Notes: generated from the letters alone by a model not told the origin. 64,000 nt of DNA from Bicyclus anynana (GCF_947172395.1 NC_069094.1:7430292-7494291), one strand, 5' to 3'; shown: positions 46,265 through 58,239, counted from the first letter of the stretch. Numbers and translations are program-made.

Positions 46265-46954
46265 GTAGTCCGAACTAAGACTAAGAGAGACTAAAATCTA
46301 AGATATTTTACAAATTATGCTTAAACTATAAATGCAAACTATATTACAAAAGTGATTTCAACTGTTAAGTAAGTTGTCAGTCACAAGATATTAAGTGGAC
46401 ACCGAAACGAAACAACATTATCTTGTACGGCTATAACTTGTGACCTCGTGAGTGAATTGATTCTCGATATAAATGATAACTTTGTGTATTCAACTATAGA
46501 AATTGTCAACGGAACAAACACATGGCCACCCTGCCGGCTAATTCATCAACTTTGTCTTATGTTAGGTGACTTATACAAAATTGAGATTCTATGTAACAAA
46601 CCTCATCCGGTGCCTACTGACAACCCTTCGTGGATATCATACAGTAGGTAGATGACATTTATCAGTTGATTCGATGTTCATTTTAATAGGTTGTTAATAA
46701 AGACCAAGTGAATAGGCCAGCTGATGTTACAAATAAGTTGAAAACCCCAATGAGCAACGTTTCAGAGAGCAAGCTAGGGTTGTTGGGTACGGGTAGGGTA
46801 GGGTAGGGGTAGGGTAAGGGCAGAGTAGTGTAGAGTAGGAATAAGAAAGAAGAAGAAGCACATAAGTCAAAATGAAGCTTGACCAGGTCCACTAGTACGG
46901 GTATAAAATTTAACGTATGACACTCATAAGTCTATATACAAAGAGTGGCTCAGG

Positions 46955-47028
46955 ATTGCAAGTCCCTACAAAAGGCCTATGTCCTGCAGTGGACGTCCAT
47001 CAGCTGATTAGATGATAATGATGATGAC
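46955..47028 (+). pseudogene. LINE C-terminus and tail
   Basis: Reads SLQKAYVLQWTSIS, stop, then GAT-rich tail. It matches the terminal residues of the ORF at 23270-23458. Confidence 0.65.
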
Positions 47029-47029
47029 T

Positions 47030-47140
47030 CACAAGTAACGGGGCTTTCTAATGGTAAAGGAATTTTCAAAATGGTATAGTAGATCCAGAGATCCTCCTGC
47101 AATGCCGCAAACCTCTATAATAAATTAATTAGTATAGACC
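47030..47140 (-). mobile_element. HLE3 fragment
   Basis: 'CTTTCTAATGGTAAAGGAAT', 'AGTAGATCCAGAGATCC' and the end 'CCTCTATAATAAATTAATTAGTATAG' match HLE3 in reverse. Confidence 0.6.
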
Positions 47141-47629
47141 AAATCAAAGACGAGGTTCGATCCTACTATTGTCGTACCCAATATTAAGACAATCTCAATT
47201 GGAAGGCAAAGATCATCGTTAAATATAGCAAATACATAAAGGTACATATTATAAAATATAAGAGAATTCGTTCTCCAATGTTATGAAAATATAATACGTA
47301 GTTGCTCGTATTATCTTTTGTTTTATTATTTTTAACTCTTGTATAATTTTAATCATACTTCTATATTAAAACTTGTAACTGAGCGCAATCTGATATATTG
47401 TCTATATTATAACTTGTAAATTGTATATTTGAAAAATAACAATGGGATAAAATTAATGGCCGATGTTTTCTGTGACCGAGATCGGAAATCCTGTCCATCT
47501 CATAGAAAGAAGCTTATGTTGAAACTAGTAAACTAAATCGTATCACAACAATGAATCTGATATCACGAGTGATCTTAGATAAATAGAAAAATAGACGAAT
47601 ATTCTTTGATATTAGTGATATAACCCACA

Positions 47630-47905
47630 TGACTGCCTCATTGGTACCATAGTTAGCTCGTTCAGCCTCGTACAATGAGCCAACAAAAAAAATACGTTTT
47701 TCTTACAAGAACAATCTTAACAGCAGCCTGGAGTTGGGAATTTGGCGGCGTTGGTACACGCCCGTGCGTCGGAGAGCACGTAAAGCCGTCGGTCCTGCGA
47801 CTGACTTTTCACCGGTCATGTCGGTTTGCCGTCGCATCGAACTATGAGAATGAAAGAAAAGAGAGTGCACCTGTGCTGGCGCACACACTTGTGCACTATA
47901 ATAGA
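47630..47905 (+). mobile_element. SINE with tRNA-like head (SINE-C)
   Basis: The head ATGACTGCCTCATTGGTACC resembles the better preserved head at 51048. The body has 'CCTGGAGTTGGGAATTTGG', 'GTCGGAGAGCACGTAAAGCC' and 'GCGCACACACTTGTGCACTA'. The B-box region is deleted. Open frames here are by-products. Confidence 0.6.
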
Positions 47906-48562
47906 TCCTGTATATATGGATAATTTCACTATGAGATTAGCCGACGTGGCCAAAAAAATCAATTCAGTTTGGAGCATATTATTATTACGCACAATATATC
48001 CCCTCTACACAAATTCATTTAACAGTGAATGGTTTAAACTATAGGAGCACTGGAGCAGTCTACAGTCCACACGGTATTCAGTAAAAGTTGCCCCGTTGCC
48101 AAAAAAACGTTTTTACTTTCACTCATACTACGCAAGAAGCAACTACGCGTCTTTATAAAATATTAAATGAGTTATCATTATTGTAATATACAGGGTGTTC
48201 GGAAGTATCTCCCAGCTTGTTTTATTTCTTTTCAGTTTTTTTATACCATATGCAGTCGGGTTTTTTAATTTGTTTAATTAATTTATTTATTTCACACTTT
48301 CTAGTTACGATAGATGGTTAATTTTGGATTTATTTGTTACGTTTATTACAAAGTACGATAATTTATACGTCCAACCGAGGTTAAGCAAATATTCAAAAAA
48401 TCTACGGAACGCTCGGCTCAGACTCGCACTTAGCCGATTATTTAATTTAGTCTATTTTATAACTTCACTTCACAAACCTGCTCGCACCTATAGTCATCCG
48501 CCTCGCGTATTTTGTATAGACAAGTAATAAATAACGTTTTTCTAATTGCAGTTTTTTTTGAC

Positions 48563-48870
48563 ATGGTCATGATATACCATTTTAGAATCCTCACAAGAAG
48601 CTCTTGAATTTGATACCCATATTGCAATATTAGAAAAAAAAATTTTTTTTCACCTCGAGTCTATAGCGTCTCACAGTCATCTTGTTATTTTTTTTTAGTT
48701 TCACCTATCTAAGAACACTTGGGTAATTGAGACAAATCTAACGATATTCTAATTACGTAAACCCGTTCAGTGGTTTGAAAGATATGAGGTAATAAAGAAT
48801 ATTACATACATACATACATAGATACAAGATACGCGCGAAAAACATAACCCTTCTTGCAGTCGGGTAAAAA
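48563..48870. repeat. interspersed repeat with 'GCAGTCGGGTAAAAA' end, copy 2
   Basis: The better preserved partner of 16719-16991, with 'CACCTCGAGTCTATAGCG', 'CTATCTAAGAACACTTG', 'CATACATACATACATAG' and the same terminus. Confidence 0.75.
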
Positions 48871-49339
48871 TGTCTAAGGAACATGTGTGTTCTAAAATGA
48901 ACTTTTCTTTTCTTTCAAAAATTAAATTAAAAAAAAAATCTTTTGTAAATAGATCTTAAATTATGTCACTTATATATCCTCCTTCCTTATGTATCCTAAT
49001 GTATGTATGTAATCCTTATGTATCCTCCATATATTGATTTAAATATCATGAAGTAGCTTACTAGTAAAGTGCGCAGCGCCAGTTGCAATATCTCGTCGAT
49101 ATGAACAGTCTTACCACTACGATTACGTATTTTAAAATGAAGGTTACATGAATAGTCGGAATTATTTGTATTACTTTGTATGAAAACACTAAAAAAAAAA
49201 TTTAGTAAAAAAAAAATTCCTATAAGTTCCTATAAGTGAACTTGTCAACACCTTTAAGTTATGGGAAATACTTCGCAACATTCTGTATATAGATAGCAAC
49301 TATATGTATTTCCGGAGACGTGGCCAAAGAACTTATTCA

Positions 49340-49475
49340 GAAATCAGGATTCAATTGAACGGTTGGTAGTGCAAGGTCAAAATAGAAGGCAAAAGATTCA
49401 GAGGTAGATCTCCAATCCACTAGACGGATTTAGTAAAGAGTGATGATGATGATGATGATGATGATGATGACGATG
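49340..49475 (+). pseudogene. LINE C-terminus with frameshift and (GAT)n tail
   Basis: Reads ERLVVQG in one frame, then KIEGKRFRGRSPIH-stop-TDLVKS in another, continuing into (TGA/GAT)n at 49440-49475. The 'EGKRxRGRSPxRW' motif is typical of the C-terminus of insect non-LTR ORFs. A methionine-run frame here is just the microsatellite. Confidence 0.7.
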
Positions 49476-50188
49476 ATTTCTTTATACATTCGTGTTAAAA
49501 CAATAGGTATGAATGAGCGAGAAGATAATAATTCCGTTATCTCATATGTAGCTATACATGCCTGTGCAAATACAACATTAACGTTATCAATACACTGCTG
49601 TTGGGAGGCGCTTGTAAATCAAAGTAACCTCAATTACTTATTAAGAAAGGTCTCAGCTGGAATTTTCCTATGATTAAAGTTAAACATTATCTACGTTTAC
49701 GGTTAGTTTGTTGTTATTATAGCTGTTGAATATATTAGCATTTAATTATAATACGTCACAATGTTATGGAACTAAAACGAATCTTATTTTAAGTTGTGTA
49801 TTTTTTGTGTACTGAATTCTCGAAAATCTACACTACTATAATATTTTAAAAAGGATTTTTTTTGCCGTGACAACGTCTTATAAATTGGTTTGCCGGGTGA
49901 CACTTCAAGAAACTGCGTTACGCTCCGCTCACGTTATGCGCTCACAATGAGAGCGAGTGAATAAAATTTTGTTAATATGAAATTCAGTGCGAGATTCTTT
50001 GTATAAATTAATGTTTTAAATATAATTCTTTGTATAAATAAATGTTTTAAATTGTTACTATTATTTCATCCTTCTTCCTACTATACGAATGAATATTCAC
50101 ATTAAAATTATTTTACCACTCAAAGTCGTTGTCACGTAAAACTTTCGCCCGTATACCGACTTTACAGGCAACCAATTTTTTATTCTTT

Positions 50189-50292
50189 ACAAGTTAGCCA
50201 TTGGCTAACTACACGACATCGTACTGGAACGCAAAATCGCTTGGCTTGGTACGTCTTTGTCGGTAGGGTGGTAACTAGCCACGGCCAAAGCC
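50189..50292 (-). mobile_element. SINE-B fragment
   Basis: 'CGACATCGTACTGGAACGC', 'AAATCGCTTGGC' and 'GGTAGGGTGGTAACTAGCCA' are central SINE-B words. Both ends are missing. It is followed by an HLE3 fragment. Confidence 0.7.
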
Positions 50293-50432
50293 TCCCTCCA
50301 AAAAGCTTGTGAGTTTTTGAGGTTGTAGGGAGTAGTTTCTGGATTTGCTGAAAAGATTTTGAAAATTCCTTTATCAATTAATAATACATCTTTATCGAGT
50401 AACACAGGCTATATATTTTTAATTCCCTTAAA
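50293..50432 (+). mobile_element. HLE3 fragment
   Basis: 'GGGAGTAGTTTCTGGATTTG', 'GATTTTGAAAATTCCTTTA' and 'GTAACACAGGCTATATA' match HLE3. The terminal hairpin is absent. Confidence 0.6.
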
Positions 50433-50524
50433 AAACAATATGTTACTTACATTATTTTAAATTTTGTATGTGGATTTTTATCCTTAACAAAGAAATTATT
50501 ATTTATTATTATTAAATAAATTAG

Positions 50525-50612
50525 GTTGAAATGACATGCGTTTTCCACCTTCATTTTTAATTTGTTTGTTAATAAGCATTCCATAACAAGTATGGCTTTA
50601 GTATAGCTGCGC
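50525..50612. repeat. right half of the MITE family seen at 35434
   Basis: 'GAAATGACATGCGTTTTCCA', 'CCTTCATTTTTAATTTG' and 'AGTATGGCTTTAGTATAG' match the right end of 35434-35740; the left half is absent. Confidence 0.65.
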
Positions 50613-51047
50613 CTAACTTTAATTTTATTACTTTTTGCAAAGTTTTATCAAAATCGATACAATGAAAAATCAATCAATTGTTTCTCTCACAATTTTCAGC
50701 AGCAAATGAGGCTAAGAAACTAGAGATTGAGTTGCAACTTTTTTTGCTGCATTTTTTATTTAGACCGTCTGATAGATAGTCTCATGTTTTTCATGAAATA
50801 TAATCATTTTCTGTTCCAATTATTGAGACCTAATTGAAATTTTTACTATGTTTTTTTTATAATTGAAAATTTGCAGTGAAACCGAAGCTGTGCAGTTATT
50901 TGGTATGTAATTAGTAATTTAAATATTTAATTTGGCTCTTCGTTGGTGTCAATTTTATGCCTGATTATAATTCTAAGGTCGTCCTTAAGTATATTTCCGT
51001 TTCCAACTATTACAAATGTATAGTTTGAATATAATTTTAAGCTACCA

Positions 51048-51170
51048 TGACTGCCTCGTTGGTACAATGGTTAGACATTGTAGCTTCGGATCACGAGGAG
51101 CTGGGTTCGAACCTGGGTCGAGGTGCATATTTCTTTCTTCTAAGAATTTTTTCTAGTATTTAAAAAATCT
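51048..51170 (+). mobile_element. tRNA-like SINE head
   Basis: TGACTGCCTCGTTGGTACAA begins a tRNA-shaped sequence with an A-box-like TTGGTACAATGG and a perfect B box GGTTCGAACCT. The acceptor-like arms (TGCCTCG / CGAGG) are interrupted, so this is a SINE head and not a working tRNA gene. Confidence 0.65.
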
Positions 51171-51196
51171 TGACAGACAAACAAAATTACTTTTGC

Positions 51197-51392
51197 ATCA
51201 CACTAATATTATAAAGGCAAATGTTTGTGTATGTACGTTTATTTCTCCTTTGCGCGGCGTCTACTGATGTGATTTGGATGAAATTTGCAATGGAAATAGA
51301 TTTTACTTTATATTACCACTACTACTTTTGGTCTTGGAAAAATCCGTGGTTCCCGCAGGATTTGTGAATAACTGAATTCCACGCTGAATTTT
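51197..51392 (+). mobile_element. HLE1, 3' truncated
   Basis: From CACACTAATATTATAAAGGC through 'GGAAATAGATTTTACTTTAT' to 'CTGAATTCCACGCTGAATTT'; truncated just before the hairpin. Confidence 0.8.
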
Positions 51393-51688
51393 TCTGCTTT
51401 GAGAGAATGACGCCCATGTTTCACAATTATAGTTTTCGCGAAAAATCGTTTTCTGTTTATTAGTACCTTAACCTTTTAATTTTTATGACGACGTCGATTA
51501 AAAACATACATACAGCCGAACATAGAACCTTCTCCTTTTTGTAAGTCGGTCAAAACTATACTTTTACGCCCGTAGTTTAAAACGGCACCTAACCATTTGA
51601 TCTTAGTAAATATGTATGTAAAGGAACTAAGCTTATTCAAGAATACGGGAATTTGCGAAGGTGTGCTAACGGTTCCGTTTAACGGTAG

Positions 51689-52180
51689 TGTTCATTTGTT
51701 ATTCAATGGAACCCAATGGCAATACTGCGAATACAAATTTTTGCCCAAACTATTTATTTACTAACCCCCAACGCAAAAAGAGGGGTATTTTTTTTTTTTC
51801 ATTATAAAAGTTTGACCTCGATGTCTGTCTGTCTGTGGCTTCGTAGCTCTCAAACGCATGAGCCGATTTTGATGCGGGTTTTTTCATTTGAAAGCCAGTT
51901 TTCTTGTGTGGTTCTTGGCTATGTTTGGTATCATTTGTTATTCAATGGAACTCAATGTGATGGCAATACTGCGAATACAAATTTTTGCCCAAACTATTTA
52001 TTTACTAACCCCCAACGCAAAAAGAGGGGTATTTTTTTTTTCATGATGAAAGTTTGGCCTCGATGTTTGTCTGTCTGTGGCGTCGTAGCTCTCAAACGCA
52101 TGAACCGAATTCGATGCGGGTTTTTTCATTTGAAAGCCAGTTTCCTTGTGTGGTTCTTGGTTATGTTTGGTTAAAACGGT
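51689..52180 (+). repeat. two-copy tandem repeat (~245-bp unit)
   Basis: Both units carry 'CATTTGTTATTCAATGGAAC', 'GGCAATACTGCGAATACAAA', 'CAACGCAAAAAGAGGGGTAT', a GTCTGTCTG tract and 'TCTTGTGTGGTTCTTGG'-like ends. Identity is very high by eye, so the duplication is young. Related to 723-920. Confidence 0.9.
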
Positions 52181-52689
52181 CCAAAAGTGTAAGAGTCTCA
52201 GCTGTTTTCCAAAATGATTGGCATTTTTTATGTTGAAATAGATAAAAATAAACAAGTAAATAATTTTCTTCGCTTCGCTTCGCTTATTAAACAACGAAAG
52301 TTATTTAAACAAACAATACCTAAATATTGTTGTTGTTATTGTTGTGTGTACAGGAAGTGTAAAAATTATATACTAAAAAGTATATTTAAATATATATTGT
52401 AAGTATACACAAAATTGTGCATGTGTGTGCTCAATGGAGTAGCTAAATTCGGATCACTTGATTTATGTAGGGACGTAATATAATATCTATAATATAAAAT
52501 ATCGTTGTAGCAATTATTATTATAACACCTCATGTACTTCAAATCTAATAACAGTGCAGGTGTAACTTTACTAAACCTTGACTTTCAACAAAATGATAAC
52601 GCCAATGAGAATTAAGTATACTATTATTTTCATTTTTGCAACACCTGAAATTACTGAACACGTGTCCAAGTATGTACTATAACTACCCG
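52181..52689. other. AT-rich sequence with short TTCGC and TTG repeats
   Basis: A CTTCGCTTCGCTTCGC tract (52267-52282) and TGTTGTTGTTATTGTTG lie in AT-rich DNA. No coding signal or element terminus is visible. Confidence 0.5.
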
Positions 52690-53350
52690 CCATTCATTCA
52701 CCTTACCGTCCGCATAGACCTGTCTCTTTCAGCGATTACTGAGATGACATATGTCAGAGGGTGACACACGATATCAACACGGCGCTAATTACTTAAACAT
52801 ACAATGACACGGTCTGTGAGCGTTGAATTTTAAACTCTATTACAAAAGCGTAATGATTACAGTCGTTTAACGCTCCAATGACGCCTGAATGAGTATTGTG
52901 TGTAAACATTAATCAATGCCACGGATACCTTTGCGAAGGTCATTTTATGAGATGATCGTAATCTTAAAATGTTCTTAATTTGATCTCTGAAGTTTTGATG
53001 CCTATAAGCTACCTACTTTATATTTATTATATTCCTTTTAATGGCATAAAAAGGCTGCGGTTCTTTTATACATATTGATTGTAACGAAGACGTCATGGTG
53101 TGATGGCAAGATTTGTGAATACAATCATATCGTTGTCAATTCCGTTTTACATTCCATTGCTGAGTGCGTTAGTGGTTTGATTTAAATATCGCATTCCGTA
53201 TCAGCAATGGTCGCCCGTGTAGCGGATTTGTCAGCAGTAATGATATGGATTGAGCGTGTAATAGTGTTTTTATTATCATTTATATCGGTCGCGCCGCGGC
53301 TCGGATTGAGATAGCGTGTGCCACTGCGCAGTTTGACCAAATTTCGTAGA
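52690..53350. promoter_or_regulatory. non-repetitive, motif-rich intronic segment (candidate regulatory)
   Basis: The segment lies 4 kb inside foxo intron 2 and resembles none of the repeats in the window. It has GTAAACA followed by TTAATCAAT (52902 onward), AAGGTCA (nuclear-receptor half-site type, near 52935) and a GC-rich patch GCGCCGCGGC (53291-53300). No open frame is recognisable. The function is inferred from sequence complexity only. Confidence 0.25.
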
Positions 53351-53604
53351 ACTTCTTAATAAACGCTTCACAAATAATTTTTTGCAATGCTATTTTCCTG
53401 CTAATCTTAATATACATAACTGTGAAAGGTCACTCATCACGGAATCTCCAAAACAGCTTGATGTACAAAGATATCAGAAATATTACACATATATAAATAT
53501 AATATTTTATTAAAAACGGAGTTATGTATACCTATATCATAGCACACATAGTTTTATACAAGTCAGGCGGTCAGATCATCGTTTATCATTATTAACATGA
53601 GCAT

Positions 53605-53692
53605 CTCTTAAGAACTTCCAAACAACACGGTTTTGAGCCGTCTACATCCAGCGAATACCTGGATAGATAGACTAGAAGAACTTAATTAAGTA
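53605..53692 (-). pseudogene. LINE C-terminal fragment, decayed
   Basis: The minus strand reads RWM-stop-TAQNRVVWKFLRD, aligning to the RWIQAAQDRxVW motif of 23270-23458. Confidence 0.5.
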
Positions 53693-54159
53693 CGACAAAC
53701 ATACCATGCCGATCCTTAGACCCCACATACATCAGTCCACTTTAGAATCGTTATACTATTAACGGTCAGTTTCTTCATCGTAAGTAACAGTCAAAGTAAC
53801 GTCATAAAGCAAAAGTGACGGTCTTAATCACGGAAAAATTAAGTCTTCTTTACTACTTACTACTTTTACTGTTACTTTAGCTTTACATGAAGAAACTGGC
53901 TGTAAGGCATTTAATTACCAAATCGATATAAAACGATATATATGACATAAGCTTACTTTATAGATGTATTTCTGTAAAAAATATTCATTAAGCTCCTTCT
54001 TAATTACAAATAAGTTTATGTTAAAGTTAATACGAGGTCGACACGAGGTGAACCACTACTTTTTTTTCATATTTCAATTAATTTAATTTTGTATTCCACG
54101 TTATATTTTCGAAAATAACCAGAAAAACACTAAATATTAAATAAGTTTTTTTTGTAGTT

Positions 54160-54220
54160 TTTTTTTATGTATAGTCATCACCATCATATCAGCCGACGGA
54201 CGTCCATGTATAGAGTGGAT
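54160..54220 (-). pseudogene. LINE 3'-terminal fragment
   Basis: 'TCACCATCATATCAGCCGAC' and 'GGACGTCCATG' are the reverse of the GAT-rich LINE tail and last coding residues. Confidence 0.5.
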
Positions 54221-54744
54221 GACTTTAATTGATAAGATAAATTAAAACTTCATTGAGTGTATAAAAACCTATTAAATCCTGAAAGCAACCTAGTTAGTAA
54301 ATGTGCGTGAAGAAAAGGATCCAATTGTATTATCATTATAAATCTTCCAAATATATTTTTAGCGAATAAATGATAAATTTATAACGGAGCAAGCATAGTT
54401 GGTGTTAAGTAACACAACAATCACCTCAATATCAATGTAATATGTTCTAAGCTAAGTCTATACATCTCACAGAGCATGCAAGTAATCAACCATAAACGGG
54501 AAGTTTTGCAGACCTTCATGATGAGACGTGAAATACAAACTCCTACGGCTCATGTCGAGAGAAATTGCTTAGAGAAAAGGTTTAAAAATTGATTTGGTTA
54601 GGTCTTAAAAAGAAAGAGGCTTCGGAAATTTCTATCGTGGATAGGATTTTCCAAAGCCTTTACATCCTAAATAATGATGAGCTGCTTAATATACGACTAC
54701 GGATCGATAGTCCAACCTATAGATCATAAAATCATGTTCGAGTT

Positions 54745-54905
54745 CGAGTTTTGGTTGTTCTTTATTCTCCACAGCGCCTGGTAGGCGGTGTTACACCCCT
54801 GTGTTTCGGAATGAATGTCCCGTCGGTCCAAGTCAATATCATTTACTCCCTTAAAAGGAGGCCTGGTCCTGTAGTAGGCCATTCATATAGGCTGATATAA
54901 AGCTG
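54745..54905 (+). mobile_element. SINE-D-like remnant
   Basis: 'GGTAGGCGGTGTTACACCCC' and 'GGAATGAATGTCCCGTCGGT' followed by 'GGAGGCCTGGTCCTGTAGTA' and 'GGCTGATATAAAG', matching the body and tail of a common lepidopteran SINE. Confidence 0.45.
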
Positions 54906-55394
54906 GCTACTAACTTTCGCTAGTTAAAAAAGCACTCGAAAAAGACTTTTCTGGGAGATCTTTTTACAAAGTGCTTTATTAGACTTCAATTTATTGGAAA
55001 TATGATATAATCGAAAGTACTTTGTAAATTATATTCGTAGCAAACTTTTCCTCATACTTTAAGTTCCATGGGTACCTATTGCGAATACACGTGTAACTTT
55101 TAATACATGTTGACATTATATACGATCTTCTAATGACGAAACTGATGCGTAACTACTTATGATAACGCTTACAAAAATGCCCATGGGTGCAAAGTATCAT
55201 TAAATATAGTTATGTCCTTAGTGAGAATAGTCCTCGGTAAGTTTGTAGGTTACTAATAACAAAATTCGTCGCAGGCAGACAGTAAGACAGACAGTAGTTA
55301 GTAGTAGTAAGTTGAATTTGAAAACAAATCAAAACTTGGGAAGTTTTCGATTCATTGTAGCGATGCCAGGTCAATTGGTGCTTCATCAAAGTGT

Positions 55395-55640
55395 TAATAG
55401 ATCTTGTTTAAACGAAGCTGCAACCCGGTCGCAAATTCCAACCCTCGAACGCAGCCAATACCAATTTTCGGAGGAGTAAGACATGGAGATGCTTTAACTC
55501 CAAAACTCTTTATTCAGGATGTGTTTAAAGGTTTTGAACTGTAAATGGAAATTGTCGAGGCGTGAACATAAATGGCTAATAGACTTCACGAACTTTTGTT
55601 TTGTAGAGGAATTACTGATTACAACAAAACAAAAAAAAAG
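55395..55640 (+). pseudogene. reverse transcriptase fragment of a LINE
   Basis: A plus frame reads GVRHGDALTPKLFIQDVFKG (55477 on), the conserved 'GVRQGDPLSPxLF' motif of non-LTR reverse transcriptases. It is followed after frame shifts by GVNING (compare 'GININGxxLxxLRFADD'). Stops and frameshifts make it inactive; the YADD catalytic box is not recognisable. Confidence 0.75.
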
Positions 55641-57144
55641 TGATTTATTGGCTTCTTTAAGATCCTAAGGAAATGCTGACCGACTTTAGTTATTTTTCCA
55701 GACAAGAGGGCTTGTGAGGAATACGGAATTATGAATATAACGTAAGTCGTACTCAATGAATACTTCATCACAATGCCCAAAATAGTCGATAATGTCGTAT
55801 TGAAGATGTTCCCAATTACCTAGATCAAATGATACATTTCGGTAGAAATAACTTCGACAATGAGACTGACAGTATTCAGCTTGATCAGGCAGCATTTGCA
55901 TATCGCGTCATATCTTCAAATAGTCAATCTCCCGACCGCCTTATCGTGATGTGGCTGGATAAGAAAGGCAGAGGATCGTGTACAATGGTGTGCCCTTTGA
56001 CATGTCTGTGAATAGACTGATGGTAAAGGATGTGAGGCATTGTATTATTGTGACAATACATTAAATAAATATTTTCTGCAGTCCAATTTTTTTAATTTGC
56101 GGTATTCCAACATAGTCATTGCGTCATAAGCCATACCTATATGAATTACTAGGTTGAAATGACGTCCATTTAGTTATTTTCAACTTATACCTACGTTTTT
56201 ATCGAATACGATACAGCATTATAGTGACATGTTTGACGTCATACGCCCATCCGCTTTGGTAAAGCGAGGGTATACCAACCACAGATAGTATATCATTTAG
56301 CTTTCCGGTTTGATTTATGTTATTTAGCACTATAGTTTTAGAAAACAATTGGAACACCGTGATCTTCAGTTTTTTCAAGTAATACTGCAGCACTTGCAAT
56401 ATCACATTATTTTATATTAATGTAAATATATTATTCTTCGCTATTAACCGAACACTACACTATTAGCCGGAAAATAGATTTCCTTATAATTATTACAGAA
56501 GTAAAATTTTCGCGAATAGAGTTGCGGGTAGATTAATAAATTGTGAAATATGTAAGAGTATTCAACGGAGCCAATGGCTCATAGCCAAACAATTCTCTAT
56601 AATACCTTTTAAAAAGTTTTCAAGCAGTTCTTTAACGGATTCGCAGAAAAATGCCTGTTAGTTGGGCGTGGAATACCCAAATAATTCGGATATTTTCTAT
56701 AAGACGTCCTCTAAGAGGCTGTGTTCTATATTTATTTGCAAATTAAAAACACGAGGCGCGCTCAAAATAGACCAATTTGAGTGGAAAATAAAACTCACGC
56801 AATATCAAGAAAAGATTTCTGATTTTATTATATAGATGTCTGCAAATTTCTTAGTGTTTTCATAGATTTCCAACAATTAAGATTTCTAACGATGAACCTC
56901 CTCTGACTTTTTTGTCACTCTTAAGGTCAATTTTGATATGGTTATCCCTTAGCTTATAGCTGTGTTAAATACAATAGAAATATGGATATTCTTTTTTACG
57001 CACTTTCGAAATTCAGTAACTAATGAAGTTAAAGAAAACTGGGAACGTACAATAATAAAGTAGCATGCTGCAATGAATATCTCAGTCGTCGTGAATAATT
57101 CGTGAAGTAAAAAAAAAACAATTTAAATATTTTCTAGGACTCAC
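55641..57144. other. foxo: foxo intron 2, first 1.5 kb
   Basis: Mostly non-repetitive. Two overlapping open frames at 55686-55901 (minus) and 55829-56011 (plus) show no known domain and probably belong to decayed DNA adjoining the RT fragment. I see no exon resembling FOXO. Confidence 0.5.
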
Positions 57145-57350
57145 CTTCCATCCGGCAGAAGAATTACTGTCTCCTTTATCTTTAAAATATGGCACATTCT
57201 GGACCATCCACTCGTATATTTGGGACAGCGTTAGTCTATTATCTTGAGAAGAGGTTATAGCTTGAGTAATGAGATCAGCATAGGAAAGGTTGCCCCAAGC
57301 GTTACGCCTGGAGGAGTTTTTCTTTGCCACTAACGGCAAGGGCGGGGCAC
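57145..57350 (-). CDS. foxo: FOXO transcription factor, coding exon 2 (first half of forkhead domain)
   Basis: This 206-bp exon supplies two bases of the split Gly77 codon and residues 78-145. A short APPLPLVA linker leads into KKNSSRRNAWGNLSYADLI (basic patch and helix 1), RLTLSQIYEWMVQNVPYF (helix 2) and the FOXO-specific insertion KDKGDSNSSAGWK. That GDSNS insert before the recognition helix separates FOXO from other forkhead classes. The acceptor is TTTTACAG at 57351; the donor is AAG|GTGAGT at 57144. The exon stops at Lys145, before the expected recognition helix (NSIRHNLS), at the intron position conserved from insects to mammals. The recognition helix, wings, nuclear localisation signal and transactivation domain must be on later exons, which I do not see in the remaining 57 kb. 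Residues 111-115 read SQDNR where FOXO proteins usually have S-x-DKR. Confidence 0.97.
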
Positions 57351-58239
57351 CTGTAAAACAAACATAGCTTCGGTAAAATTTTTGGTATAACTAAACCTAC
57401 CACAGTTAAAAATTTCACAGCCTTTAAAACACAATATCTATTACATCAAGATTATTATAGAATTGATGAATTTATTAATGACGAAGATGCTTGGAGGCAA
57501 TAGGCTTTCATCTTCTCACAAAAAGAAGAATTTAATTTTTTTATGTAATGAAAATAAACTTTTAAAGAATGATGATTTTAAAAGAGCGACTATTGAGTTT
57601 ATTGCCGGCTCCAACATAACAAATGGACCTATTGGGTGACCTTCTTTTTAATAAATCAGCTGTTTTAGGGAGATCTTTCTTAGACATTTAGATTATTATC
57701 AGACCCATAATCCAAAGATAATACTGTTTTTCCATAATTATAAAAGGAATTGTTGACACAAAATTCGTCATTCAGGCACAGATTCAGTAAAAATTTAGGA
57801 TATAAAATTTTTTAATGTTAATTACCTTGTCTGTGTACATTTTTTGATTGACTGACAAATGATGGTGATAAATACTGGTATATTTAAGAAAGCTGTGCAT
57901 CTCAATAAAATATTTGATGAAAATACCTAGTTGAACCATGGTCCACAAGTATTTAATCAGAATAATATCTATTAAGTAAAATGTAAACTCATGATTTCAA
58001 AAGATTTTGTCACTTTGTAGGTACTTTAAAATTTAAATGACTTGATTATCAGAATCAAAATAAACAAAATTTGTTTTAAATTTGTAGCATAATTCATCTG
58101 AATTAAGTCGATTAAGTCCAATGTTATTGCGATTCATTGATTCAATTCCTAAAATGTGTAGATAACTATCAATAATTTCGTTTAAAATTTGAGTATGGCT
58201 TGACTAATTTTGTTTAGTGTTTTTTTATTCTAATACTAC

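Larger units (their letters stand above)
1..57144 (-). other. foxo: presumed foxo intron 2 (repeat-rich, no downstream exon found)
   Basis: Everything below the exon 2 donor is assigned provisionally to foxo intron 2. No minus-strand open frame resembles the second half of the forkhead domain (recognition helix, KSSWW motif, basic C-terminal patch) or the FOXO C-terminus, and no other complete gene is visible. The intron would exceed 57 kb. Alternatives are a missed short exon, or an assembly break that separates the rest of the gene. The interval is filled with the transposable-element remnants listed separately. Confidence 0.6.

Noticed and set aside
49440..49673. Open frame beginning with ten methionines
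   Set aside because: It is the ATGATG microsatellite tail of a LINE fragment.
51048..51128. tRNA gene
   Set aside because: The B box is perfect but the acceptor arms do not pair cleanly and the same head occurs in SINE copies; a SINE head is the better call.
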